This document shows, piece after piece, positions 1 to 5,441 of a stretch of DNA of 30,697 nt (the first letter of the stretch is position 1; each line of letters starts with the position of its first letter). A program made the translations under genes and the position numbers. The stretch is from a virus: positions 1-30,697 of the IMG/VR virus record IMGVR_UViG_3300010430_000336; one strand, given 5' to 3'. The notes beneath the pieces are model-generated. The model saw nothing but the letters and a program-made list of their open reading frames with translations. It was not told the DNA's origin and searched no databases.

Positions 1-132
1 GCGGGAAACGACAACTCACAGGCCTCCCCATCCTCGATGGAGAATGGTGGTGGTGATGTGAATATAGATGACCTGGCTGAAGCCACTGGTCTTAACCCAA
101 ATGGAGCTGGTAACGGCGACATCAATATATAA
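1..132 (+). CDS. 3' end of an unidentified gene (partial)
   Basis: Frame 1 is open from the window edge to a TAA at 130-132. The 43 visible residues are rich in Gly, Asn, Ser and Asp (for example ENGGGDVNIDDL and NGAGNGDINI), which looks like a flexible acidic C-terminal tail. The next gene follows after 9 bases with its own Shine-Dalgarno AAGGAG, so the two are probably co-transcribed. Low-complexity acidic tails occur on phage portal and scaffold proteins, but nothing here identifies the family. Confidence 0.6.
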   Translation, partial: AGNDNSQASPSSMENGGGDVNIDDLAEATGLNPNGAGNGDINI

Positions 133-141
133 GGAGACATT

Positions 142-351
142 ATGTCTAATGATGCAACAGTAGATGGGCAAGTAGTAGACCCAGGGTTCGTTCCCTACGT
201 GCGTAAGCGTAGCGGCATCGGCCCGAAGACTGCAGGAGCTAGGCGTATGCAAAACCCTGATAGGGCTGCAATACGACTAGAGAAAGTAGAGATTGGTATG
301 ATGAAATACAATGCTCTTTTCTCTCGTTTGGGTGTCTTTGTTACACCTTAA
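142..351 (+). CDS. small basic hypothetical protein (69 aa)
   Basis: The ATG at 142 follows AAGGAG (132-137) at close spacing. The product is rich in Arg and Lys (YVRKRSGIGPKTAGARR) and has no membrane segment. It is the last gene before the 339-base non-coding stretch 352-690, so transcription from it would run into the structured RNA candidate. I do not recognise the family. Real gene likely; function unknown. Confidence 0.6.
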   Translation: MSNDATVDGQVVDPGFVPYVRKRSGIGPKTAGARRMQNPDRAAIRLEKVEIGMMKYNALFSRLGVFVTP

Positions 352-367
352 GCGATTGGCTAGCGGC

Positions 368-511
368 GGGTATGCTCTCCCTGCGGGGTCGGCTGCGCTG
401 ATACGAAATGAGTAAGCAAGTCAAGGGCTGCCGAAGGCAGAGCGTAGCGAACCCTTTACTTAGCGACACGAATGAGTACAGTCAGCTTTAGCCCCCAAAG
501 GGGACATACCC
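368..511 (+). ncRNA. candidate structured RNA with nested helices
   Basis: Complementary segments nest in order without crossing: GGGTATG 368-374 with CATACCC 505-511; TCCC 378-381 with GGGA 501-504; GGG 386-388 with CCC 494-496; GGC 391-393 with GCC 491-493; GCTGA 397-401 with TCAGC 482-486; AAGT 418-421 with ACTT 458-461; AAGGG 423-427 with CCCTT 452-456; and a terminal hairpin CTGCC 428-432 / GGCAG 436-440 with loop GAA. The large internal loop between the fifth and sixth helices carries two near-identical copies of ACGAA(A)TGAGTA, at 403-414 and 468-478, one on each side. The element lies between two plus-strand genes and upstream of the early promoter. All pairs are Watson-Crick, so the strand is inferred from its neighbours. 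No known RNA family is recognised. Confidence 0.55.
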
Positions 512-516
512 AATGC

Positions 517-573
517 AATTTATATCTCAATGTTTTTTTTAAGATATGTGAGAAAGGTATTGAGATATGAATT
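517..573. repeat. 15-bp inverted repeat overlapping the early promoter
   Basis: Arms AATTTATATCTCAAT (517-531) and ATTGAGATATGAATT (559-573) are complementary at 14 of 15 positions, separated by 27 bases that begin with a T-run (533-540). The right arm contains the -35 box TTGAGA of the promoter at 560-588. This placement suits an operator for a dimeric or looping repressor. An RNA hairpin ending upstream transcription is less likely, because the T-run sits inside the loop. Confidence 0.6.
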
Positions 574-588
574 TACTTGGCGTATAAT
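560..588 (+). promoter_or_regulatory. sigma70-type early promoter
   Basis: TTGAGA (560-565), a 17-base spacer, then a perfect TATAAT (583-588). Transcription would start near 595 and give a leader of about 95 bases before the ATG at 691. The -35 box lies in the right arm of an inverted repeat, suggesting repression. It would drive the early small-gene and helicase operon. Confidence 0.75.
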
Positions 589-633
589 GGTATTGATGGT
601 TGAGTGATTTCAAGATTTACTGCTTAGCCAAAT

Positions 634-677
634 CCTTGTCACCGTGACGAGGGTAACTAACCGAGGCAACGCGCCTC
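634..677 (+). promoter_or_regulatory. leader hairpins upstream of the early operon
   Basis: The leader between the promoter and the first early gene has two hairpins: CCTTGTC 634-640 with GACGAGG 646-652 (one G-U pair, loop ACCGT) and GAGGC 663-667 with GCCTC 673-677 (loop AACGC). The second ends just before the ribosome binding site AAGGA (680-684). They may stabilise the 5' end or control translation. No T-run follows, so they are not terminators. Confidence 0.4.
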
Positions 678-690
678 ATAAGGATAAAAA

Positions 691-1011
691 ATGAAAAAAT
701 ATTTAGATGATAGTATACCTGTCCCCGCGCTACTTATAAACGGCATGTTTTATCGTGCTGTCCTTAAGTCAGATGAACTTACTGGTTTAAAGTGGTATGA
801 ATTAGAATCCGCTGGTGCTAGTAATGATGTTTCTGAAAAAGCTGCGTGGTTTGCAGTAGATATTATACACTGTGCTGATACTTGGGGCAGGTTACCGTGG
901 AGCGAACAAGACGCCCCTAGTGTTTATGCCGATGTTAAAGAAGCCTGTGTCTTTTTTGATAAACTTAATAATAATAAAGATTTAGTTAACACATGGATAA
1001 GGGGATTATAA
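691..1011 (+). CDS. early hypothetical protein (106 aa)
   Basis: First gene after the early promoter, with Shine-Dalgarno AAGGA about 6 bases before its ATG. The product is soluble and slightly acidic, with no visible motif; it contains GMFYRAVLK and WYELESAG stretches and Trp-rich segments. Family not recognised. Its position at the head of an early operon of small unknown genes is typical of phage proteins that act on the host, but that role is only inferred. Confidence 0.65.
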   Translation: MKKYLDDSIPVPALLINGMFYRAVLKSDELTGLKWYELESAGASNDVSEKAAWFAVDIIHCADTWGRLPWSEQDAPSVYADVKEACVFFDKLNNNKDLVNTWIRGL

Positions 1012-1013
1012 AG

Positions 1014-1241
1014 ATGAATTATAGTAATCAAATGGCCTTTCTATTCGTAGACCCGCTTCTTATTGAGGCGGTCTCTATATGGAAAGACATACCTGAGTGG
1101 AAAGCAGCAGATACTCTTTATACGCTGGACAAAGAGCAACTAGACTGGCTTACCTGTTACCATCCTGAAATCAGAGTTATCTATTGTGTCCTTAGAGGAC
1201 GCCGTGTAGCTCCTATGTCATTAGAGGAGATATTAGCATGA
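1014..1241 (+). CDS. hypothetical protein (75 aa)
   Basis: The ATG at 1014 is preferred over the upstream in-frame ATG at 993. It lies just after the previous stop (1009-1011) and follows AAGGGGA (999-1005) at good spacing, while the start at 993 has no such site. The protein is small and rich in Leu and Trp (PEWKAADTLYTLDKEQLDWL), without catalytic or membrane signatures. It overlaps the next gene by ATGA. Unknown function. Confidence 0.6.
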   Translation: MNYSNQMAFLFVDPLLIEAVSIWKDIPEWKAADTLYTLDKEQLDWLTCYHPEIRVIYCVLRGRRVAPMSLEEILA

Positions 1242-1828
1242 GTGTAGACGCGTTGATGCTTTCCCTTCTTACGGAGGATGAACTTAAGGCTTATCAAGCT
1301 AAACTAGATAAGAAAACTAAAACCAAATCTCCAGGTACTGGAGTATATCAAAAGAGGCATACGCCTTATAGGATTGTCCACAGCCAGTGGGAATTTAAAT
1401 CTGCAACTGTTAAAGTCTTTTTCCAAGAGTGTTCAAACTGTGGATATACTAATAACTACACAAATAATCATATTCTCTTCCGTTATGAGCGGACAAAAAC
1501 CTTCAAAGGGTCTATAGATGAAGAGGCTACTTTGGATGTACATGAAACGTATCGCCCGCGTAGTGGAGTTAGGTTACCTGATGATATCTACCTAGATGTA
1601 GATTATGTTACTGAAGATGTGCAACAGGTTGCGTATTGCGATAGCTGTACAGGTGATGGTGGTAAGATATCTACTAGGCATTTAATGGAGAACCTTGAGA
1701 TTCCTTATGAAGAGGAAATCATTACAGCCACCACCGAGGGACAAGAGTTAGTTATAATGCATGATGAGCCGACACCAGTTATGCAGACAAAAGAACTTTT
1801 GAAATATCTTGATGAGGAGAATGAGTGA
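1238..1828 (+). CDS. hypothetical protein with paired CxxC zinc-binding motifs (196 aa)
   Basis: The start ATG overlaps the previous stop (ATGA) and is preceded by GAGGAG. Two CxxC knuckles, C65-SN-C68 and C134-DS-C137, are separated by about 65 residues rich in beta-forming sequence. This suggests a single zinc site of the ribbon or rubredoxin-knuckle kind. The first about 35 residues are Lys/Leu-rich and helical; the last 40 are acidic. Zinc-ribbon proteins of this size in early phage operons often bind nucleic acid or host proteins, but no family is recognised. Confidence 0.65.
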   Translation: MSVDALMLSLLTEDELKAYQAKLDKKTKTKSPGTGVYQKRHTPYRIVHSQWEFKSATVKVFFQECSNCGYTNNYTNNHILFRYERTKTFKGSIDEEATLDVHETYRPRSGVRLPDDIYLDVDYVTEDVQQVAYCDSCTGDGGKISTRHLMENLEIPYEEEIITATTEGQELVIMHDEPTPVMQTKELLKYLDEENE

Positions 1829-2049
1829 TGAATATAATTGCACATAAAGGTACAATGTATATCGTTGCTCTTGTCGGGGTTGAGTGGTCTTTTCCTCAAG
1901 AGATATGGAATGATAGGGTGGATGCAGTTAACCGTTGTGTCGTTTTACAAAAGACTCTTGATGAAAGGAAGATGTCTCGTAAGAACTTTATCGAAAGACA
2001 TAGTACTTATGAAATAGTCCCTGTGACTCACAAGGAGTATATTAAATGA
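1828..2049 (+). CDS. hypothetical protein (73 aa)
   Basis: The ATG at 1828 shares a base with the previous TGA and follows GAGGAGA (1814-1820) at good spacing. An in-frame GTG at 1825 is a weaker alternative. The N-terminus is beta-rich and hydrophobic (MYIVALVGVEWSF); the rest is basic and probably helical. No motif is recognised. It overlaps the next gene by ATGA, so translation is probably coupled. Confidence 0.6.
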   Translation: MNIIAHKGTMYIVALVGVEWSFPQEIWNDRVDAVNRCVVLQKTLDERKMSRKNFIERHSTYEIVPVTHKEYIK

Positions 2050-2231
2050 AGACCAACACTTTGAAACAAGCCATCGATGAGTTACAGCATAGGACTACTT
2101 ATGCTATAACTATGGCTGCTAACAAGGTGGATATTGTTATTTTTAACCAGAAGACTGGTGAGGATATCTATGTCTCGCCTTATGAATATAAGATAATTAA
2201 CGAAGCAAATAAACTAATGGAGGGCAAATAA
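2046..2231 (+). CDS. hypothetical protein (61 aa)
   Basis: Starts in an ATGA overlap with the previous gene, with AAGGAG upstream at 2031-2036. Predicted helix-strand-helix pattern (LKQAIDELQHRTTYAITMAA, then a strand DIVIFNQKTG, then a C-terminal helix YKIINEANKLMEG). Small, soluble and near neutral; no family recognised. Its stop overlaps the next start as TAATG. Confidence 0.6.
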   Translation: MKTNTLKQAIDELQHRTTYAITMAANKVDIVIFNQKTGEDIYVSPYEYKIINEANKLMEGK

Positions 2232-2485
2232 TGCCTAATGAAAAAAGGTTACGTCAACGTTACAGCGAGTTAGGTGAAGTAGTATGTGATGAAGCTCGTG
2301 GTATCTTTGATGAGTGTGGTGCGGATGAGGATTTCTGTATCCAAGACGTGGGAGAAACCTACATTATCTTTGGTGGTACAAATCGTTTGATTTGGACTTG
2401 CCGAGGGTTTACTATCGATAAACATTTATGTACACCGAATTTTATCGATTCTTTTGAAAACTTAGTCACCATAAAGGTGCTATAA
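2231..2485 (+). CDS. Cys-containing hypothetical protein (84 aa)
   Basis: The ATG overlaps the previous stop (TAATG) and follows GGAGGG (2219-2224). Five cysteines are spaced irregularly (VVCDEA, DECGADEDFCIQD, WTCRGF, HLCTPNF), so a metal site is possible but no standard motif fits. Acidic N-terminal half, mixed C-terminal half. Function unknown. Confidence 0.6.
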   Translation: MPNEKRLRQRYSELGEVVCDEARGIFDECGADEDFCIQDVGETYIIFGGTNRLIWTCRGFTIDKHLCTPNFIDSFENLVTIKVL

Positions 2486-2510
2486 CTATCCCGAGGAGGG
2501 ACAACTAAAA

Positions 2511-2870
2511 ATGAAAATTTTAACTATTGGACAAGAGTGGAAGAGATTCTGCGATAAAACAGGTCTTAAAGAAAACATGGATGAGCGTGAATATCACAAT
2601 TCTCAGACTAGTTTCTATGCAGGATTCAGTTCTGCTATGGACATAATTTTTGGCGATCATTCAGATAGCTTTGTTGAAGATATCCAGGGTAATCTAGATA
2701 TCTTTGCTAGTGAAATGGATGACTTTCTTGAGAATCATCGTAAGCAGGAAAAAAGGATTCGCGAGGAAAATGAGAATCTTAACGAGCTTACTGATGGGGA
2801 TGAGGACATTGAGGCGTTTCTTAAGCACTTGTTTCGCGAAGCACTTAGTAATATGGGAGATAAATCATAA
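2511..2870 (+). CDS. acidic helical hypothetical protein (119 aa)
   Basis: Strong Shine-Dalgarno GAGGAGGGA (2493-2501) before the ATG. The product is Glu/Asp-rich; its middle (about residues 60-100) is strongly charged and heptad-like (ENHRKQEKRIREENENL), suggesting a short coiled coil. It ends in TAATG overlap with the helicase gene, so the two are probably translated together and could act together. No family recognised. Confidence 0.65.
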   Translation: MKILTIGQEWKRFCDKTGLKENMDEREYHNSQTSFYAGFSSAMDIIFGDHSDSFVEDIQGNLDIFASEMDDFLENHRKQEKRIREENENLNELTDGDEDIEAFLKHLFREALSNMGDKS

Positions 2871-4327
2871 TGAACTGGTCTCCTTTTCAAGAAGCGATAT
2901 TTGATGCTGTCCAGGTGGCAGAGTTTCAAAGTATCTTAGTGAATGCTGTGGCAGGTAGTGGTAAAACGACTACTATTGTCGAGGTGGCTAATAGGATCCC
3001 CCTTACGGGGATCTTCTTGGCTTTTAACAAGGCTATTGCTGAGGAGCTGGGGCAGAAATTGCCTCCGCATTTCCCAGCTAAGACTTTCCACGCTTTAGGG
3101 ATGAAAATTCTGAAAGATAGATTGGCCAGTAAGCTTAATGTGAGTGCCAGGAAAGTCAGTAACTTAATGAATGATGCCGAGGTTAATAAGGATATGGTTT
3201 ATCCTGTTAGTCAACTTGTTGGTCGAGCTAAGACCTACGGGATTGGTATCTTCTGGGATATTGAGGAGGAAGAGGCGTGGTACAATTGCCTGGATGCTCT
3301 TAGTTTAGATGTGCCGAAAGGTTTTAGTGAAGAGCAAGTTGTTAAAATGGCACAGACTTTTCTTCAAAAATCTAATAGTGTTTTAACTACGATTGATTTT
3401 GATGACATGCTGTATTTACCTTTGCTTTTACAGAGGAAATATGGTTGGGATCTGAAAGATTACCCTGTCATTATTATTGATGAGGCTCAAGACAATAACG
3501 GCATTCAGCTCGAATTGTTGAAGCAGCTTACGGATAAAGTTATAGGTGTTGGTGATAGAAACCAAGCCATCTATGCTTTCAGAGGTAGTGATTATACCAG
3601 TATGGATTTACTTTCTAAGGCATTTAATTGTCAGGAGTTTCCATTAGATGTGAGCTATCGTTGTCCACAAAGTGTGGTTAGAGAAGCACAGGAAATTGTG
3701 CCGCATATTAAGGCGAGAGAGGATGCGCCTGAAGGTAATGTCGGCATGATGGAATTGGAAGAGTTTCATGAAACGGATTGGGGTAGGGATACAATGATTG
3801 TATGCCGAACCAATGCTCCCCTTATGGAGGTGGCTTTCAAGAGACTGAAGAAACAACTGCCATTTACTATGCTAAGTAATGAGCCGCAGAAGTTAATCTT
3901 TTATGTGAAGAGTATTAAGGCTGGCGGCATCCAGGAGTTTAAGACGAGGCTGGAAGAGAAACATAATGCCGCGATGGAAGCTTTAGAAAAGGCGGGTCGT
4001 AAGAATAGGATGGCTATGGAGCATGACCGCTTTGATAGTATCTACTTCTTAGCAAGTCAGTGTGATAGTGTGCCGATGCTAGAGGCTTTGCTCAATAAGA
4101 TATTGTATTCTAAAGGAGGTCCGGCTTTGTGCACAATACACAAAAGTAAGGGTCTTGAGCGGAAGAATGTCGTTATCTTCAGAGCGGACTTGCTGCCTGC
4201 ACCGTGGGTAGTGAAGAATGATAAGCCAGAGGAGCTTCAACAAGAGGCAAATCTAGAGTATGTGGCTATCACCAGGGCACAGGATGAACTCACTTATGTT
4301 TATGGCGAAGACGACAGGAGTATATAA
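2870..4327 (+). CDS. UvrD/Rep-like superfamily 1 DNA helicase (485 aa)
   Basis: An ATP-driven 3'-5' helicase of the UvrD/Rep/PcrA type by motif order. Motif I (Walker A) AGSGKTT is at 28-34, motif II IIDEAQD at 202-208, motif III GDRNQAIYAFRGS at 228-240, motif IV SYRCP at 262-266, motif V CTIHKSKGLE at 421-430 and motif VI EYVAITRAQDEL at 463-474. At 485 residues it is shorter than cellular UvrD (about 700), as phage versions often are, with reduced 1B and 2B regions. Probably used in phage replication or recombination alongside the nuclease and Sak4-like ATPase downstream. It shares TAATG junctions with the genes on both sides. Confidence 0.93.
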   Translation: MNWSPFQEAIFDAVQVAEFQSILVNAVAGSGKTTTIVEVANRIPLTGIFLAFNKAIAEELGQKLPPHFPAKTFHALGMKILKDRLASKLNVSARKVSNLMNDAEVNKDMVYPVSQLVGRAKTYGIGIFWDIEEEEAWYNCLDALSLDVPKGFSEEQVVKMAQTFLQKSNSVLTTIDFDDMLYLPLLLQRKYGWDLKDYPVIIIDEAQDNNGIQLELLKQLTDKVIGVGDRNQAIYAFRGSDYTSMDLLSKAFNCQEFPLDVSYRCPQSVVREAQEIVPHIKAREDAPEGNVGMMELEEFHETDWGRDTMIVCRTNAPLMEVAFKRLKKQLPFTMLSNEPQKLIFYVKSIKAGGIQEFKTRLEEKHNAAMEALEKAGRKNRMAMEHDRFDSIYFLASQCDSVPMLEALLNKILYSKGGPALCTIHKSKGLERKNVVIFRADLLPAPWVVKNDKPEELQQEANLEYVAITRAQDELTYVYGEDDRSI

Positions 4328-4491
4328 TGACTGAAGAACTATGGTGTCTTATCAAAGAATATATCGATGCTCGTATTGATGAAAAAATATCTGATGATCA
4401 TGGGAGGTCAGACTGTAGCGAAGCTGTCCGTACTATGAACTGTAATGAAGACGTTAGGTCTTTTATACATGGAGATAAGAGCGATGTTTAA
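4327..4491 (+). CDS. short acidic ORF after the helicase (54 aa)
   Basis: The ATG shares its A with the helicase stop (TAATG), and the frame stays open for 54 codons to TAA 4489-4491, which overlaps the next start. It is acidic and helical at the N-terminus (MTEELWCLIKEYIDARIDEK). Translational coupling and the absence of any other gene in this stretch support it. Function unknown. Confidence 0.55.
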   Translation: MTEELWCLIKEYIDARIDEKISDDHGRSDCSEAVRTMNCNEDVRSFIHGDKSDV

Positions 4492-4693
4492 ATACACGAT
4501 TAATGTTTACCAAATACGTGGGTATAGTGGTAGCATCAAAGCTGATATTCTAAATGCTGATGGAGAAGAGGTAGCAACTACTTGGGGAGCTGGTAACGCA
4601 GTTCATCAGTGGGTGGGTGAGACTTTGAAACATCTCCATAAGGAGCATAGAGAACATATCCCGTTTCCTGTTAAGGAAGAGACTCTTACGTAA
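4484..4693 (+). CDS. hypothetical protein (69 aa)
   Basis: The ATG at 4484 is chosen over an upstream in-frame ATG at 4445 because GGAGATAAGA (4471-4480) precedes it and it overlaps the previous stop by only 8 bases. The N-terminal half looks beta-rich (KYTINVYQIRGYSGSIKADI); the C-terminal half is helical and His-rich (LKHLHKEHREHI). No known motif. Last gene before the second promoter. Confidence 0.6.
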   Translation: MFKYTINVYQIRGYSGSIKADILNADGEEVATTWGAGNAVHQWVGETLKHLHKEHREHIPFPVKEETLT

Positions 4694-4697
4694 ACTC

Positions 4698-4726
4698 TTG
4701 ACATATCTGCTCCCTGCTTATATAGT
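4698..4726 (+). promoter_or_regulatory. sigma70-type promoter for the nuclease operon
   Basis: A perfect -35 TTGACA (4698-4703), 17-base spacer and TATAGT (4721-4726). The start would fall near 4733 and the first ATG is at 4760. The spacer carries one arm of an inverted repeat whose other arm covers the start region, which would let a protein block the promoter. Confidence 0.75.
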
Positions 4727-4734
4727 GGGAGCAG
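4707..4734. repeat. 8-bp inverted repeat within the promoter; operator or terminator stem
   Basis: CTGCTCCC (4707-4714) and GGGAGCAG (4727-4734) are perfect inverse complements 12 bases apart, followed by TTTATTTATTTA. As RNA from upstream it could be a weak intrinsic terminator for the early operon. As DNA it spans the spacer and start region of the TTGACA/TATAGT promoter. Both uses are possible. Confidence 0.55.
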
Positions 4735-4759
4735 TTTATTTATTTATGAGGATATAATT

Positions 4760-5017
4760 ATGGCAAGGCAAGCGGGTCATGCTAAACAAAAAAAGAATCT
4801 GTATTTGAGGAGAGACATATGCGAACGCTACGACTTGTTCCTCACACCAATCGGTCAAGACAGACCTCCGCACGGAGCTTGGTCAAAGCTGGTGGAGAAA
4901 CTATTACGGATACACTGGAAAGAACTTCCAGAGGAACAAAAAGCTTTTATCGAGCAACAACTTTCGAGCCGCAAGGAAAAGGACACGAAGGAAGTATTGA
5001 AGCTATTGAACATGTAG
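4760..5017 (+). CDS. basic hypothetical protein (85 aa)
   Basis: First gene after the second promoter, with GAGGA (4747-4751) upstream of its ATG. Lys/Arg-rich N-terminus (GHAKQKKNLYLRRDICERYD), then two predicted helices. The charged start followed by RRDICERYD and a helix pair loosely resembles small DNA-binding regulators of the ribbon-helix-helix type, but the match is too weak to name. An overlapping frame with its own strong Shine-Dalgarno begins at 4819. Confidence 0.6.
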   Translation: MARQAGHAKQKKNLYLRRDICERYDLFLTPIGQDRPPHGAWSKLVEKLLRIHWKELPEEQKAFIEQQLSSRKEKDTKEVLKLLNM

Positions 5018-5172
5018 ATCCAAATGTATTAGCATTGGACTATAGTGGAGAGCGACCTCGGTATCAACTGTTTACTAACTACAAGACGGAGAAGTGGGAT
5101 GAAAGATTTAAAAGATTCCAAAGGCATATGGATTGCTTGGCTGGTGTTAGTAGCCGTCTGGATGTTCGCTGA
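4819..5172 (+). CDS. possible overlapping ORF (117 aa)
   Basis: An ATG with GAGGAG (4807-4812) six bases upstream opens a frame that overlaps the 85-residue gene for 199 bases and then runs alone to 5172. The part downstream of 5017 looks more protein-like (YSGERPRYQLFTNYKTEKW) than the overlapped part (Ser/Thr/Arg-rich). It may be a true overlapping gene, the remains of a gene cut by recombination, or chance, because GAGGAG also encodes part of LRR in the other frame. Low confidence. Confidence 0.3.
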   Translation: MRTLRLVPHTNRSRQTSARSLVKAGGETITDTLERTSRGTKSFYRATTFEPQGKGHEGSIEAIEHVDPNVLALDYSGERPRYQLFTNYKTEKWDERFKRFQRHMDCLAGVSSRLDVR

Positions 5173-5197
5173 AGATATAATTAACCAACTATCCTGA
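5099..5197 (+). CDS. short single-pass membrane peptide (32 aa)
   Basis: ATG at 5099 with GGAG (5088-5091) upstream; the frame ends at TGA 5195-5197, which abuts the GAGGAGG site of the next gene. The peptide has a charged start (MKDLKDSKG), a hydrophobic core at residues 9-25 (WIAWLVLVAVWMF) and a short polar tail. This is the pattern of small phage membrane peptides that act as toxins, holin-like factors or host inhibitors; which of these is unknown. It lies in a different frame from the 117-residue ORF. Confidence 0.5.
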   Translation: MKDLKDSKGIWIAWLVLVAVWMFAEDIINQLS

Positions 5198-5210
5198 GGA
5201 GGATAAAACA

Positions 5211-5441
5211 ATGACGACAACTTTCGATCATGCTCAGTTAAATGATTTTCGTAGTAAAGTCTTAGCTGGCGAAGAAATAGATGAAACTGAATTGCGAGGT
5301 GCTATTGAGTATCTTGCTAACCTTAGAGCTGGGATTGCAAGTACTGCTGCTCCTAAAAGTAAAAGTACGAAGGCTCCGGCTAAGACAAAAGCTAAGGCTG
5401 CGAAGGATGCAGAGAATATGCTTGGGGATTTGTTAGGGTGA
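5211..5441 (+). CDS. small protein with Lys/Ala-rich tail (76 aa)
   Basis: Strong GAGGAGGA (5196-5203) before the ATG. Residues 1-42 form an acidic helical domain (VLAGEEIDETELRGAIEYL). Residues 45-65 are a Lys/Ala/Pro/Ser-rich linker (APKSKSTKAPAKTKAKAAK), and the end is a short hydrophobic helix (AENMLGDLLG). The stop overlaps the GTG start of the nuclease gene, so coupled translation and a joint role are plausible. The tail may bind DNA or dock the nuclease; that is inference. Confidence 0.65.
   Translation: MTTTFDHAQLNDFRSKVLAGEEIDETELRGAIEYLANLRAGIASTAAPKSKSTKAPAKTKAKAAKDAENMLGDLLG

Noticed and set aside
16-252. Minus-strand frame of 78 codons at the left edge
   Set aside because: It lies opposite two well-supported plus-strand frames and has a Cys/Ser/Ile-rich, unstructured composition with no ribosome site.
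395-414. Hammerhead-like CTGATACGAAA core in the structured RNA
   Set aside because: The hammerhead core CUGANGA and its stem II before GAAA are missing.
352-690. tRNA or tmRNA gene in the large gap
   Set aside because: No cloverleaf, T-loop TTCRA or CCA end could be found, and the helices found do not match a tRNA-like layout.
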